DNA of 64,000 nucleotides from Micromonospora sp. C31 (GCF_018070575.1 NZ_JAGPXN010000002.1:124001-188000); one strand, 5' to 3'. Counted from the first letter of the stretch, positions 1 through 9,253 are shown. Notes: generated by a model from the sequence alone, not told the origin. Program-made: numbers and translations.

Positions 1-13
1 GTGGCGGACGGCT

Positions 14-47
14 GGAGGGCCGGAGGTGTCGCCACCCCCGGCCCTCC
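14..47 (-). terminator. Hairpin terminator after the haloperoxidase-like gene
   Basis: A 10-bp perfect stem (GGAGGGCCGG at 14-23 pairing with CCGGCCCTCC at 38-47) lies just past the stop codon of the leftward gene ending at 55. There is no T-run, which is normal for high-GC actinobacterial terminators. Confidence 0.55.
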
Positions 48-54
48 GCCGGCG

Positions 55-1389
55 TCACCTCAGGTAGGTGCTGAAGACTCGGTTGGCCACCCCGTCGCCG
101 GTGCTGAGGCCGGCGTCGGCGTCCCACTGGTAGTGCACGCCGAGGTAGACGCGGCTGCGGGCGTTCTCGGTCGCCGCCGCGCTGAAGCTGCTGAACGCGC
201 GGGTGGCCCCGGCGGCCATCGGATCCTCGGTGGTCGCCACGAAGCTCACCGCGTCCGTGCCGTAGTGGCGCTTCATGACGCCCGCCCAGGCGCCGGCGAA
301 CGTGGCGTGCCCGGACACGTAGGCCGGGAAGGGCGGCGAGAAGCGGTTGCCGTTGCGGTCGACGGAGAGCGGGCGCCACGAGGCGTCCGGGGTGGTGGCG
401 GGGTTTCCGTCGGACTGTGGCTCGGCGATCGCGCTCTCCGGGCGCCACAGGTCGATGCCGGTGTTGTACTTGGCGTCCCAGGCGGCTATGCCCGCGTCCG
501 CCATCGCCATCGCGACCAGGGCGAAGAGCCGGACGGTCTCGGTGGGCCGCTGGGCCGCGACGATCTGGGTGTGCTCGAAGAGTTGGCCCGGCGGCTTGTA
601 GGTGCCGTTGAGGTCGTTGGCCCAGAAGAACGCGAGCTGGGTCTGGTCGGCGGTCCGGTCCGTCGGTGCGGCGGTTGCCGAGCCGACGCGCCGTACCTCG
701 TTGACCTGGTTGGCGTACGCGGTGCTGCTCAGCATGCCGGTCACGGTGGTGAAGCCGCCCGGAAGCGACGGCCGGAACTGGGAGCCGGAGGTGAGCGCGA
801 ACGGGGTGACCGACCCCCAGTTGGGGCTCACCGCCGCGCCGGATCCGGTCGGGCGCCACTGGCCGGCGGTGTTGCTGACCGGGTACGGGGCGTTGTTGCC
901 GGAACCGTCGTTCGCCCGCGCGTTGAGGATGTTCTGCGCGGCGCCGTCGCCGACGCTGGTGCTCCAGCCCTCGGGGCCGGGCACACCGACCGGCGGGTAC
1001 GCGCGGGACCCGGTGAACGCGGTGTCGAAGTTCTGGCCGGGGAACACCGCCCTCAGTACCCGGACGGCCGCCGCGTCCATGTTCCAGTCCCGGTCGTAGC
1101 TGTAGTTGGGGATCTTGTTGACTTTGGCGATGTAGGGGGCGCCGGAGGTGCCGAGCGACACGGCCGTGTCGTACATGGCCAGGTGCATCATGGCGCCGGC
1201 GCGGCTGAGGACGGTCGGCGGTTCGCTGCTCGCGCGGAACGCGTTGAGCAGCACGTCGTTCCAGTACACGACGTGATCGAAGCCCTGGGGCGCGGCGGCG
1301 GCCGGCTGCGGAACGCCGGCGATCGACGCGCCGACCCCGGCGGCGGCGATCAGCGCGGTGGCGACCCGGAGCAATCCTCGTCTGTTCAA
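55..1389 (-). CDS. Secreted vanadium-dependent haloperoxidase / PAP2-type phosphatase family protein
   Basis: Predicted 444-aa exported protein. The start is the TTG at 1389, because GGAAGGA lies 5-6 bases upstream and the product then begins with NRRGLLR and a hydrophobic stretch ending in AAA, which looks like a twin-arginine (Tat) signal peptide; the open frame runs further upstream without a signal or ribosome site. Three family motifs occur in order: an Arg-Pro pair in LWRPESA (about residue 316), SGHATF (about 357) and ENARSRVYLGVHYQWD (about 408-422). These form the oxyanion pocket that holds vanadate in haloperoxidases or phosphate in PAP2 phosphatases. Substrate cannot be told from sequence. 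It stands alone, about 260 bp beyond the stop of a LuxR-type regulator gene on the same strand. Confidence 0.85.
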   Translation of the reverse strand: MNRRGLLRVATALIAAAGVGASIAGVPQPAAAAPQGFDHVVYWNDVLLNAFRASSEPPTVLSRAGAMMHLAMYDTAVSLGTSGAPYIAKVNKIPNYSYDRDWNMDAAAVRVLRAVFPGQNFDTAFTGSRAYPPVGVPGPEGWSTSVGDGAAQNILNARANDGSGNNAPYPVSNTAGQWRPTGSGAAVSPNWGSVTPFALTSGSQFRPSLPGGFTTVTGMLSSTAYANQVNEVRRVGSATAAPTDRTADQTQLAFFWANDLNGTYKPPGQLFEHTQIVAAQRPTETVRLFALVAMAMADAGIAAWDAKYNTGIDLWRPESAIAEPQSDGNPATTPDASWRPLSVDRNGNRFSPPFPAYVSGHATFAGAWAGVMKRHYGTDAVSFVATTEDPMAAGATRAFSSFSAAATENARSRVYLGVHYQWDADAGLSTGDGVANRVFSTYLR

Positions 1390-1652
1390 GGTGGTCCTTC
1401 CCCGTGTGGCCCTCGTGAGGCCGTGCCGATGGAACTTCCATCGGCACGGATCGATTGTTGGGAATCCGGCGTCACCGGCCAATGGCGAAGCGGAACGGCT
1501 GCCGCACGCTGCAAGATCCGGCCAGCTACGCGGTGCCGGCACGTGACCGCCGCGCCGGCCGGGACGCGACGGCGAATGCGGCCGGCCGGTCGTGCGCCGT
1601 GCAGGGGCGGCCGGCCCGTCGTGCGCCGCGACGGGCCGGCGGACGCGGCCCG

Positions 1653-2477
1653 TCAGAGCCAGCCGCGCCGGACGGCGGCGATGCCCAGCGTCATCCGGTT
1701 GCTGGCATCGGACAGCTCCTCCAGCAGCTCGAAGTGCCGCCGGACCCAGCGGGTGCTGCGGCCGAGGGTGCGGGCGATCGACTCGTCCTTGACCCCGACG
1801 GCGGCCATGCGCAGGATCCGCAGTTGCAGCTCGGATGGTCCGTCGCCGGTTCTCGACGCGGCGCCCGGCCGGTCGGTGGTGAGCGGCCGGGCCTGCCGCC
1901 AGAGTGTGTCGGCATAGTGGGCGAGGACGCCCAGCAGGTCGGGCTGGCGCACCAGCAGCCCGGCCGGGCCGGGGTCGGGCCGGGACAGCGGAACGAGTGC
2001 GCTGCCTGCGACGAGCAGCAGCGACACGGGCGCCGACGTCGCCACCCGGTGGTGGGTGCCGGCCCGCTCGGCCGCCTCCCGGTGCTCCGGGTCGGCGAGC
2101 AGGTCGGTCACGTGGACCGTCCGACGGCCGGGCCGGTCCGCGCGGAGCACGTGGCTGAGCAGGCTCGGGGCGGCGTGGACGACCCGCTGGTCGCCACCCG
2201 TGCCGTCCGCCACCCGGCGGGCGAGGCCGAGGAACTCGTCGCGCGTCTCGACGACGCTGACCCCCGTCGGGGCGGAGTCGGCGGCGTGCTGTTCCAGGCG
2301 TTCGAGGTGCAGGGTGTGTTCGATCACCCTGCGCTGGGCGAAGAGGAGCTGCTGTTGGCTCGCGGCGAGCAGGAGTCGCAACTCCAGGGCCGACGGCGGG
2401 CCGCCACCCGCTGTGGGACCGGCTGTCACCGGCGTTGACAGTTGACGGAGAGCATCGGACAGTACGTCGTTCAACAT
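1653..2477 (-). CDS. LuxR-type HTH transcriptional regulator
   Basis: A 274-aa protein. The last 65 residues (from about 210, SELQLRILRMAAVGVKDE onward) form a GerE/LuxR-type helix-turn-helix: the scaffold EL..RIL.M...G..D..IAR.LG.S...VRRH is clear. The first 200 residues resemble the N-terminal half of TrmB/LuxR-like actinobacterial regulators: an Ala/Leu-rich helical region followed by a domain with VVHAAPSLLSHV. No receiver domain with a phosphorylatable Asp is apparent, so it is probably not a two-component response regulator. Regulators of this shape often sit beside exported or biosynthetic genes in actinomycetes. The target is unknown; the haloperoxidase-like gene downstream on the same strand is the obvious candidate. 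Confidence 0.75.
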   Translation of the reverse strand: MLNDVLSDALRQLSTPVTAGPTAGGGPPSALELRLLLAASQQQLLFAQRRVIEHTLHLERLEQHAADSAPTGVSVVETRDEFLGLARRVADGTGGDQRVVHAAPSLLSHVLRADRPGRRTVHVTDLLADPEHREAAERAGTHHRVATSAPVSLLLVAGSALVPLSRPDPGPAGLLVRQPDLLGVLAHYADTLWRQARPLTTDRPGAASRTGDGPSELQLRILRMAAVGVKDESIARTLGRSTRWVRRHFELLEELSDASNRMTLGIAAVRRGWL

Positions 2478-2657
2478 GTGCCACCCCCGTGGTCGCAGCT
2501 GATCGCGGCGGTGCGCCGGTCGCAGGCTGGTGGGCGTGGCGACACCCCGCAGTGACGATGATCAATTGCGTGGTGGTCCGGGGTCAATCGGCCGTACTGC
2601 CGTTGACGGTGGCGTGGAGGTGTGCACGCGGTGCCCGGTGGGTCACCGAGCGTCAAC

Positions 2658-3134
2658 TCACGGGCGCGACGCCGCGACCGGTGTGCCCGGGCCGCAGTCC
2701 ATCCGGACCGTGTGCGCGGTCACTCGCAACGTCAGCAGTTGGCCCTCGGTCAGCACACCCAGCCCGGGCCCGTAAACGGCGTACTCGATGCCGTCCAGGG
2801 TGACCATGCCGTAGCAGGGGCCGTCGCCGCCGCGGGTCACCCGAGCCGTGATGACGCCGGTGGGACGGGTGTCGGTCGGCTCCTTCGGCGGTCGCAGCGT
2901 CGGCAGCGCGGTCCCCGACGGTCGCGTCGGTCGATCGGCGGGGGCGACGGGGCTCGCCGAGGGCGTGCCGGTCGGATCGGCATCGTCGGGGTGGGCCGTG
3001 GCGGGGCGGGCGGTGGCAGGTGGTTTGGTGCCTCCGGAACCGGTGGACCCGCTCTCCCGTCCGGCGCAGCCGGCGAGGGGGGCGAGCAGGATCAGCGCGA
3101 GGGCGGCGGGGAGGGCGGTGGCGGGTCGGGTCAC
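2658..3134 (-). CDS. Putative lipoprotein
   Basis: A 158-aa protein with an N-terminal hydrophobic segment ending in LAGC (lipobox, Cys about residue 23), followed by a Ser/Thr/Pro/Gly-rich linker of about 70 residues and a small C-terminal domain (about 95-158) with two Cys (GPCYGMVTLDG and RMDCGPG) that could form a disulfide outside the membrane. The start is a GTG with only a weak AGG upstream. No named family recognised. It lies downstream of the M6 protease gene on the same strand, but a strong hairpin separates them, so it is probably transcribed on its own. Confidence 0.7.
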   Translation of the reverse strand: MTRPATALPAALALILLAPLAGCAGRESGSTGSGGTKPPATARPATAHPDDADPTGTPSASPVAPADRPTRPSGTALPTLRPPKEPTDTRPTGVITARVTRGGDGPCYGMVTLDGIEYAVYGPGLGVLTEGQLLTLRVTAHTVRMDCGPGTPVAASRP

Positions 3135-3221
3135 CCTGATCCGACGTCCTGGGCCGCGGGCCGGTTCCCGTGCCGCCGTCGCCGCGGGCGGGCAGGTGCG
3201 GGACGGGCCACCCGGAACGGG

Positions 3222-3255
3222 GCGATGCCCGGGCGGAGATCCGCCCGGGCATCGC
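3222..3255 (-). terminator. 16-bp hairpin terminator after the first M6 protease gene
   Basis: A perfect inverted repeat: 3222-3237 pairs with 3240-3255, leaving only GA between the arms. It begins about 30 bp past the stop codon at 3285 of the leftward protease gene. Confidence 0.7.
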
Positions 3256-3284
3256 GTGGTGCTGGTGGAACGCTGATCCGCCGG

Positions 3285-5783
3285 TCAGGAGATGCGGATC
3301 TTGACGGCGGTGCCGTTCTGGTCGAGCACCCGGATCTTGACGCCGTTGTTCGGCACCTTGACGCCGTGGTTCGGCAGCTCCGCGTACCAGTACTGCTTGC
3401 TGTCGTCGAACAGCGGAGCGGGTGCCTGGCCACGGACGTACGACGGCTGGCTGTTCACCCGCAGGGTGAACGAGTCGGCCTTCTTCAGGCTGAACGGGGC
3501 GTCGTAGACCTGGACGCGGGCCCGCCACGGGTCGCCGGTGAGGTTGTACAGCGGCTTCGGGCGGGAGTCGATCGTCAGGTTGCGGCCCTCACCCGGGTGA
3601 CCACCGGGGTTCAGCTGCGGGTCGTACGGCATGGTGTTGTTGTCCGGCCACCGCGTGTTCCAGTAGGTGATGAGCAGGCCCTCCTGGTACGCGTAGTGGT
3701 CCACCCAGTCCGGCCGGGTGTTCGCGTAGCCGAAGAAGTACGGGCCCGTCTTCAGGTACTTGTCGTACGAGACGTACGACCGGTGCGCCGCGATGTAGTA
3801 GTTGTCGTACGCCTTGGACGAGGTCTCCCCGACGATACGGAACCCGGTCTCGCCGCCGGCGAAGGTCCAGCCGTCGCTGTTCTCGGCACCGTCGGTGAGC
3901 ACCGTCTGGCCGTCGGCCGTCACGGTGATCGCGTCGCCGAAGAAGCCGCCGTCGGAGACGCCGCCGTCGGTGATGTAGTGGAAGCGGAACTGTGCGACCT
4001 TGCCCGCGGCCACGTCCATCGGCACGGTCAGGTCGACCCAGTCGGCCTGGCCGTCGCCGTCGGTGTCGCTGCTGCCGTCCAGGGCGTTGCGGCCGTTGCC
4101 GTCGGTCTTCGGCTCACCGTTGACCAGGAACGGCAGCGCCGTCCAGCTCTGGCCACCGTCCAGCGAGGCCTCGAAGTACATGTAGTCGTAGTCGGTCTCG
4201 ATGGTGTAGCGAGCCTTCATCGACAGCGAGGCGGAGGACTTCCCGGTGAAGTCGAGCGTCCGGGTCATCGTGGTGTTGAGGTCGTCCTCGTTGCCGGAGA
4301 AGAACTGGTGGGCACCCTCGAACGGCTTGCCGTTGCTGAAGCTGTACTCACGCTGCGGCAGCACCACGACGGCAGCCTGCGGCTTGTTGGTGTTGTATTC
4401 CGACGGGCCCAGCGTGAGCGTCTGCGGGTCCTGCTTGTCCGGCACCACGGTCTCGTAGTCCAGCCAGCCGAGCTGCAGCTTGTTCCAGGCGCCCAGGTCG
4501 GCGCCCCGGTCACCGATGCCCTCGTCGTTCTTGGCGCCGACCCGGCTCTGGGCCATCAGGCTCCAGTGCTCGACGCTGTTGTCGCCGCTGGCGCCGGTGT
4601 TGTAGTCGTCCGGCAGGCCCAGGTCGTGGCCGTACTCGTGGTAGAACACGCTCCGGCCGCCGTTCTCCGGCTGCACGGTGTAGTCCCCGATCCAGATCCC
4701 GGTGTTGCCGACCTGGCTGCCGCCGAGCGGCGCCCCGGGCGGGCCCGTCTGGCCCTGGTCGGTGGCGTACGCGTACCAGCGGTGGCTCCAGATCGCGTCC
4801 TCGCCCTGGTGCGGGTCGCCGTCGGCCTGGTCGCCGCCGGAGTGGACGATCTGGAAGTGGTCGATGTAGCCGTCCGACTCGTTGAAGTTGCCGTCACCGT
4901 CGATGTCGTAACGGTCCCACTGGTCGAAGGTCTTCAGCTCGGCGGCGACCTCGGCGTCGGTGCGGCCCGCCGCCTTCTGGTCGGCGACCCACTGGTTGGC
5001 GGCGTCGCGGACCAGCGCCCACATGTTCTGGCAGGTGCTCTGTGCGCAGACGGCCGGGTCGTCGCCGTTGGCGTCGTTCGGGTCGTCGTCCGAGCGGCCG
5101 TACCGGGCCTCGTTGTACTTGACCTTGACCCAGTCGGTGACCGTTCCGTCCACCGTGTAGCGGCCCGAGGACTGCGCCTCGTAGTACTGCTTCAGGGACT
5201 CGTCGCCGGCCCCGGTGCCGAAGTACAGCTTGCGGAAGTAGTCGGCGCTGTAGTCCGACTGCCAGAGGGTCGAGTTGTCCACCGCCCGGTTGGGCTGCGG
5301 GATCTCGTTGTGCAGCGGCCCGTCGAACCGGGCCGGACCCTGGGTCAGCGGGTCGGTGTCCTTGTCCGGGTAGTTCGGGTGCCGCTCGTTGCCGAACTCG
5401 GCCAGGATGACGAAGATCCGGTCGGTCTTCTCGCGGGCCAGCTCGACGTACTGATCGGTGCGGGCGGCCTCCGCCGACCTCGCGGACCGGGTGTTAGCAC
5501 CGGCCGCGTTGGTCGCGGTCTTGCCGACCTTGACAACCGTGCTCCCGTTGATGCGCTGTGGCTTGGCCTTGCCGGACAGGACCTCGCTGAGGCCCTCCTG
5601 GCGCAGGGCACGGCGCTTCTCCTCGAGCGGGTTGGGCAGGTCGTGGTCGGCATGGGCTGGCTCGGCGACCGACGGAGCGGCCGTCGGCATCTTCGGCTGC
5701 GGCGCGGCGCTGGCGGACGTCCCGACCGCCAGTCCTGTCGCCGTCAGCGAGAGCCCGAGCAGACCCACTGCGACTTTGCGCAC
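3285..5783 (-). CDS. Immune inhibitor A-type M6 family metalloprotease, copy 1
   Basis: An 832-aa secreted zinc protease. The start is the GTG at 5783, with GGAGGT six bases upstream and a signal peptide (RKVAVGLLGLSL...ASA) immediately after it; an upstream ATG in the same frame has neither. The catalytic zinc motif HEYGH is at residues 382-386, followed by DLGLPDDY, as in Bacillus InhA. An N-terminal propeptide precedes it (roughly residues 30-130), and a long C-terminal region contains jelly-roll-like segments with repeated FRFHYITDGG / LDGGQSW patterns typical of M6 proteases. The second copy lies directly upstream, and the two are clearly paralogous. The likely role is secreted protein degradation or processing of other exported proteins. 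Confidence 0.9.
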   Translation of the reverse strand: MRKVAVGLLGLSLTATGLAVGTSASAAPQPKMPTAAPSVAEPAHADHDLPNPLEEKRRALRQEGLSEVLSGKAKPQRINGSTVVKVGKTATNAAGANTRSARSAEAARTDQYVELAREKTDRIFVILAEFGNERHPNYPDKDTDPLTQGPARFDGPLHNEIPQPNRAVDNSTLWQSDYSADYFRKLYFGTGAGDESLKQYYEAQSSGRYTVDGTVTDWVKVKYNEARYGRSDDDPNDANGDDPAVCAQSTCQNMWALVRDAANQWVADQKAAGRTDAEVAAELKTFDQWDRYDIDGDGNFNESDGYIDHFQIVHSGGDQADGDPHQGEDAIWSHRWYAYATDQGQTGPPGAPLGGSQVGNTGIWIGDYTVQPENGGRSVFYHEYGHDLGLPDDYNTGASGDNSVEHWSLMAQSRVGAKNDEGIGDRGADLGAWNKLQLGWLDYETVVPDKQDPQTLTLGPSEYNTNKPQAAVVVLPQREYSFSNGKPFEGAHQFFSGNEDDLNTTMTRTLDFTGKSSASLSMKARYTIETDYDYMYFEASLDGGQSWTALPFLVNGEPKTDGNGRNALDGSSDTDGDGQADWVDLTVPMDVAAGKVAQFRFHYITDGGVSDGGFFGDAITVTADGQTVLTDGAENSDGWTFAGGETGFRIVGETSSKAYDNYYIAAHRSYVSYDKYLKTGPYFFGYANTRPDWVDHYAYQEGLLITYWNTRWPDNNTMPYDPQLNPGGHPGEGRNLTIDSRPKPLYNLTGDPWRARVQVYDAPFSLKKADSFTLRVNSQPSYVRGQAPAPLFDDSKQYWYAELPNHGVKVPNNGVKIRVLDQNGTAVKIRIS

Positions 5784-5840
5784 GTGGTACCTCCGGTGTG
5801 AGGGAACCGGCCCAACGGGGGTACGGGCCGGTGCGACCGA

Positions 5841-5854
5841 TCCCACTAGTGGGA
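5841..5854. promoter_or_regulatory. Perfect 14-bp palindrome upstream of M6 protease 1
   Basis: TCCCACTAGTGGGA reads the same on both strands and lies 58-71 bp upstream of the GTG start at 5783. Position and symmetry fit a dimeric repressor or activator site; the regulator is unknown. Confidence 0.45.
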
Positions 5855-6118
5855 CCAATGGTGAACATAGACACTCGTGTGACCCGTGGGAAGACGCATA
5901 CGTTGATTTGTTGCAAAGTTTTGTTGGGAACGCTTTTCACCGTCATATCCCGGCCCTTCACCGAAGCGGTGAGCAGCGCGAACGGGCACCCCTTGGCAGG
6001 GAGAGACCACTTTCGATAAGCGTGATCGCGTACGGGAAAAGTGGGGTGATGGCGCGGTCGCCATCCGTCCCGGGAGTGTTCCGTCCAGTAGTCACGATCG
6101 CTGGCCGCGGGCACCCGT

Positions 6119-6167
6119 GGGCGGGGCCCGCCCGGAGCGCAGCTTGCTCCCCGGACGGGCCCCGCCC
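6119..6167 (-). terminator. GC-rich hairpin terminator after M6 protease 2
   Basis: GGGCGGGGCCCG (6119-6130) pairs with CGGGCCCCGCCC at 6156-6167, with a further imperfect inner stem around CGGAGC / GCTCC. It lies 27 bp beyond the stop of the leftward protease gene. Confidence 0.65.
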
Positions 6168-6193
6168 GTTACCCGCTCGACCGACCCCTCGGG

Positions 6194-8986
6194 TCAGTTG
6201 CGCGCGGGGGTGACGTACACGGTGGCGTACGAGTTGTCCCTCGCGGTGCGCTTGATGGTGATGGTGACGCCGTAGGAAACCCCCTGGTCACCGGGGTTTC
6301 CGGTGCCCAGCACGATGGCCCCGCCGCCCAGGGTGTCCCCGTAGTAGGACGTCGCTGGCGTACCGTCCGGGTTGGTGACCCGGGTCGTGTACGGCGCGTG
6401 GCCCTTCGACGGGACGACCACGGAGGCGTCGTTGTCCCGGGCGTACGGAGAGCCGTCGCGCATCTCGATGCCCGGGTACCAGCCCTTCGCGTCGGTGAAG
6501 CCCCGCACCGGCGCCTGCGGGCCGAAGCTCGTGCAGTACTCGCTGTACGGCTCGTCCGCCGCCTCCAGGCACTCCTTGAAGGGGTACGTCGGCCTCAGCG
6601 AGAAGGCGGCGTTCGCGGACTGCGGGCGGCTGGGCAGGTTGTCCAGCACCGACGGGTCCTTGACGGCCGCCTCGCCCGTGCGGCGGTACGGGTCGAAGAG
6701 CGAGTCGACGATCAGCAGGCCACCCTTGGCGCCGTAGCTGGGCAGCGCGGTCATCTGCGCCGTGACGTGGTTGACGTCGCCCAGCGCCGTGTCCCGGTAC
6801 CAGACCAGCATGCCCGGCGCGTTGTAGGCGACCCGGTCCACCTTCCACGCGTCGCGCGAGTAGATCGTGTCGTAGGTGTACTTCAGGCCCTCGTCGAAGC
6901 CGTCGAAGTTGCGCCACTCGGCCAGGTAGTAGTGCGCCTGGGTGGAGGTGCCGCTGTCGATGTGCCAGCCCTGGCCGGTGGTGTCGACGAAGGTGCCGCC
7001 GGTCGCCGTCCAGCCGTTGGCCCCGCTCTCGACGTCGTCGCTCCACGTGGTGGCGCCGCCGCCGGTCACCGAGAAGTCGTCGGCGAACCAGCCGCGCTCC
7101 GCGAACGCCTCGTCGGTGGCGTAGCGCAGGCGGAGCTGCACGGTCTGCCCGGCGTACGCCGACAGGTCCACGTAGTCGTGCCGCCAGCCGTGGGTGTCAC
7201 CGGTGAGGCCGTACTTCTTGTTGCCGAAGTCGACCATCCGGCCGTTCGGGTCGGCGTAGCCGTCGTCCGTGGTGACGAGCTTGCCGGTCGAGTCGTAGAC
7301 CTTCTGCTCGGTCCAGGTGGTGCCGCCGTCGGTGGAGAGCTCCAGGAAGCCGTAGTCCCAGTCGGCCTCGATGACGAAGTTGTTCCACATCCAGAACTTC
7401 GCGTCGGCCGCCGCCGGAACGGCCACCTGGCGGGCGATCTTGACGTCCGCCCACTCCTGGTCGGCGCCGGAGTACCACATGTTCGCGCCGCTGTGCGGCG
7501 TGGCCAGCGTGACCACCTTGTCCGGCAGGTCGACCTTGATGCCGTCCTTGGTGCCGCGCGGCGTGCGCGAGGTCTGGCCCAGCTTGACGGTGCGCGGGTC
7601 CGAACCCGGGGCGAGGGTCAGCGGGTCGGCCCAGCCGAGCACCCACTTGTCCCACAGACCCATGTGCGTCGGCAGCGCCTGGAAGATCTCCCCCGAGTGC
7701 GAGCCCGAGGCCATCAGGTCCCAGAAGTCGACGTCGGAGTCGGCGTTGCCCGAGGTGTCGTAGAGGTCGGGCAGGCCCAGGTCGTGGCCGAACTCGTGGG
7801 CGAAGACGCCGACGCCGGCGTCCTCCGGCTGCACGATGTAGTTCGAGACCTGCAGGTCGGTGCCGGGGACGGTGTAGCCGCCGGCCACCGTCGACGAGTG
7901 CGCCCAGACGGCGTACGTGCCCTCGGCGCCGCCGCCGCGGGACTTGCCCTGCCCGGCGTGCACCAGCACCAGGTGGTCGATCACGCCGTCCGGCTCGAAG
8001 AGGTTGCCGTCACCGTCGCGGTCGCCCTGGTCCTCGATGTCGTAGTCGGCCCACGGGAAGTTCGGGTCCATCTTCGCGAGGGCGTCGATCGCGTCGGTGG
8101 CGAGCCGGCCCGCGCCCTGCGGGTTGTCCGGGTGGCCGTTCATCGACTGCTGGCGGCCGGGGACCCAGTTGCCGTCCTCGTCCTGGAAGCAGCGCGAGGC
8201 CGCGTACCAGCCCTCGGAGTGCGGGACGGTGATCCACGGGCTGGCCTGCCCGTCGACCGTGTACGCGCCCTTGGACATCTCCAGGTACATGTTGTGCATC
8301 GTGCGGCCGGTCAGGTCGATGCCCGGCCTGCCGTCCGGACCCTTCAGGTCCGTGCGGACCCGCTCGGTGATGCCCTTCTTGGTGTAGAGCATCTTGTCGT
8401 AGTGGGCGGGCGAGAAGTCCGGCACCCACATCGAGTTGTTGTCCTCGTGCGGCAGGTTCGCCGGGTTCGGGATCTGGTTGTGCTTCGGCCCGTTCTGCAC
8501 GGTGCCGGGGACGCAGGTCCGGTCCTCGAAGACCGTCCTGGGCACCATGACGCCGGTGAAGTCGTCGTCGGCCTGGTCGTTGAACTCCACCAGCAGGGTG
8601 AGCAGCTTGGCGGTCTGGGTGGTCGGGGCCTTCTTGATCTGCCGCGGGCTCTTACCCGTCCTGATCGACTTGGCCTCGTGCTTCGCGAGCTGCTCGGCCG
8701 CGACCGGGTTGCCGCGGGCGTGCTTGCGGTCGAAGGCGCGCGCCTCCTCGACCGCCGGGGTGTAGACACCGCCCCTGCCCTTGACCTCACGGCCGCTGCT
8801 GTCCGCCTGGACGGCGGGCTCGGCATAGTTGATGTAGTGCTCGTCCGCTCCGATCGTGGCTCGGGCGGGGCCCGGCTCCGCAGCCGCCGCGCCGCCGGTC
8901 ACGGTCAGCGACGTGGCGGCGAGGGCGATGGCGGGCAGCGCGACGAGCAGGCGTCTACGCGACCCGGATTGCGAATTTCTGTTCAT
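6194..8986 (-). CDS. Immune inhibitor A-type M6 family metalloprotease, copy 2
   Basis: A 930-aa secreted zinc protease. The start is the ATG at 8986 (MNRNSQSGSRRRLL): it has GGAG five bases upstream, while an ATG 21 bases earlier is preceded only by pyrimidines. SRRRLL plus a hydrophobic run ending in GGAAAA forms the signal peptide. The zinc site HEFGH is at residues 397-401, followed by DLGLPDLYD, closer to the canonical InhA pattern than copy 1. A propeptide precedes it, and C-terminal domains carry LSTDGGTTW and YVDLSAYAGQTV motifs typical of M6 proteases. Its own terminator separates it from copy 1, so the paralogues may be differently regulated. Confidence 0.9.
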   Translation of the reverse strand: MNRNSQSGSRRRLLVALPAIALAATSLTVTGGAAAAEPGPARATIGADEHYINYAEPAVQADSSGREVKGRGGVYTPAVEEARAFDRKHARGNPVAAEQLAKHEAKSIRTGKSPRQIKKAPTTQTAKLLTLLVEFNDQADDDFTGVMVPRTVFEDRTCVPGTVQNGPKHNQIPNPANLPHEDNNSMWVPDFSPAHYDKMLYTKKGITERVRTDLKGPDGRPGIDLTGRTMHNMYLEMSKGAYTVDGQASPWITVPHSEGWYAASRCFQDEDGNWVPGRQQSMNGHPDNPQGAGRLATDAIDALAKMDPNFPWADYDIEDQGDRDGDGNLFEPDGVIDHLVLVHAGQGKSRGGGAEGTYAVWAHSSTVAGGYTVPGTDLQVSNYIVQPEDAGVGVFAHEFGHDLGLPDLYDTSGNADSDVDFWDLMASGSHSGEIFQALPTHMGLWDKWVLGWADPLTLAPGSDPRTVKLGQTSRTPRGTKDGIKVDLPDKVVTLATPHSGANMWYSGADQEWADVKIARQVAVPAAADAKFWMWNNFVIEADWDYGFLELSTDGGTTWTEQKVYDSTGKLVTTDDGYADPNGRMVDFGNKKYGLTGDTHGWRHDYVDLSAYAGQTVQLRLRYATDEAFAERGWFADDFSVTGGGATTWSDDVESGANGWTATGGTFVDTTGQGWHIDSGTSTQAHYYLAEWRNFDGFDEGLKYTYDTIYSRDAWKVDRVAYNAPGMLVWYRDTALGDVNHVTAQMTALPSYGAKGGLLIVDSLFDPYRRTGEAAVKDPSVLDNLPSRPQSANAAFSLRPTYPFKECLEAADEPYSEYCTSFGPQAPVRGFTDAKGWYPGIEMRDGSPYARDNDASVVVPSKGHAPYTTRVTNPDGTPATSYYGDTLGGGAIVLGTGNPGDQGVSYGVTITIKRTARDNSYATVYVTPARN

Positions 8987-9037
8987 GCCGCTCCGTTTCT
9001 GGGGCATGGGGGGAGGAAGAAGTCGGTCGGCCCTCCA

Positions 9038-9056
9038 TCGATGTGACGTCCATCGA
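9038..9056. promoter_or_regulatory. Inverted repeat upstream of M6 protease 2
   Basis: TCGATG (9038-9043) and CATCGA (9051-9056) flank a 7-bp spacer containing TGACGTC, 52-70 bp upstream of the protease start. A possible operator; the arms are short, so chance is not excluded. Confidence 0.3.
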
Positions 9057-9202
9057 ACCGACTCGACGTGCGTGAACCTAAATCAGAAAACGGGGGAGCG
9101 ACAGGGGTCGACGTCTGCCTGTGTCCGTTCAGCTTCTCTCTGCTCACCCGACCGACCGATGTGACGGCCCGCATCCGGCCGGCCGCACATGCGTAAGAAA
9201 CG

Positions 9203-9241
9203 ACGATGGGTGACGGCCCGCACGGGACCGTCACCCATCGT
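9203..9241 (-). terminator. Hairpin terminator after acs
   Basis: A 14-bp perfect stem (9203-9216 with 9228-9241; arm CGATGGGTGACGG) lies 13 bp beyond the acs stop codon. Confidence 0.7.
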
Positions 9242-9253
9242 GGCGTACGCGGG

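Larger units (their letters stand above)
5784..6193. other. Intergenic region between the two M6 protease genes
   Basis: This 410-bp stretch has no convincing gene. It holds the terminator of the upstream protease gene (6119-6167), an unusually AT-rich patch around 5900-5945 that probably carries the promoter of the downstream protease gene, and a 14-bp perfect palindrome at 5841-5854. Confidence 0.6.

Noticed and set aside
2622..5801. Very long + strand reading frame (about 1,059 codons) opposite the first M6 protease
   Set aside because: It is antisense to a gene with complete family motifs; long stop-free antisense frames are expected at this GC content. Its product is Arg/Val/Gly-rich with no domain.
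6398..9046. Long + strand frame opposite the second M6 protease
   Set aside because: Same reason: shadow of a real gene, no ribosome site, no recognisable motif.
9203..9241. Riboswitch or regulatory hairpin upstream of the M6 protease
   Set aside because: The simple perfect stem lies just after the acs stop on the same strand and fits a terminator better.
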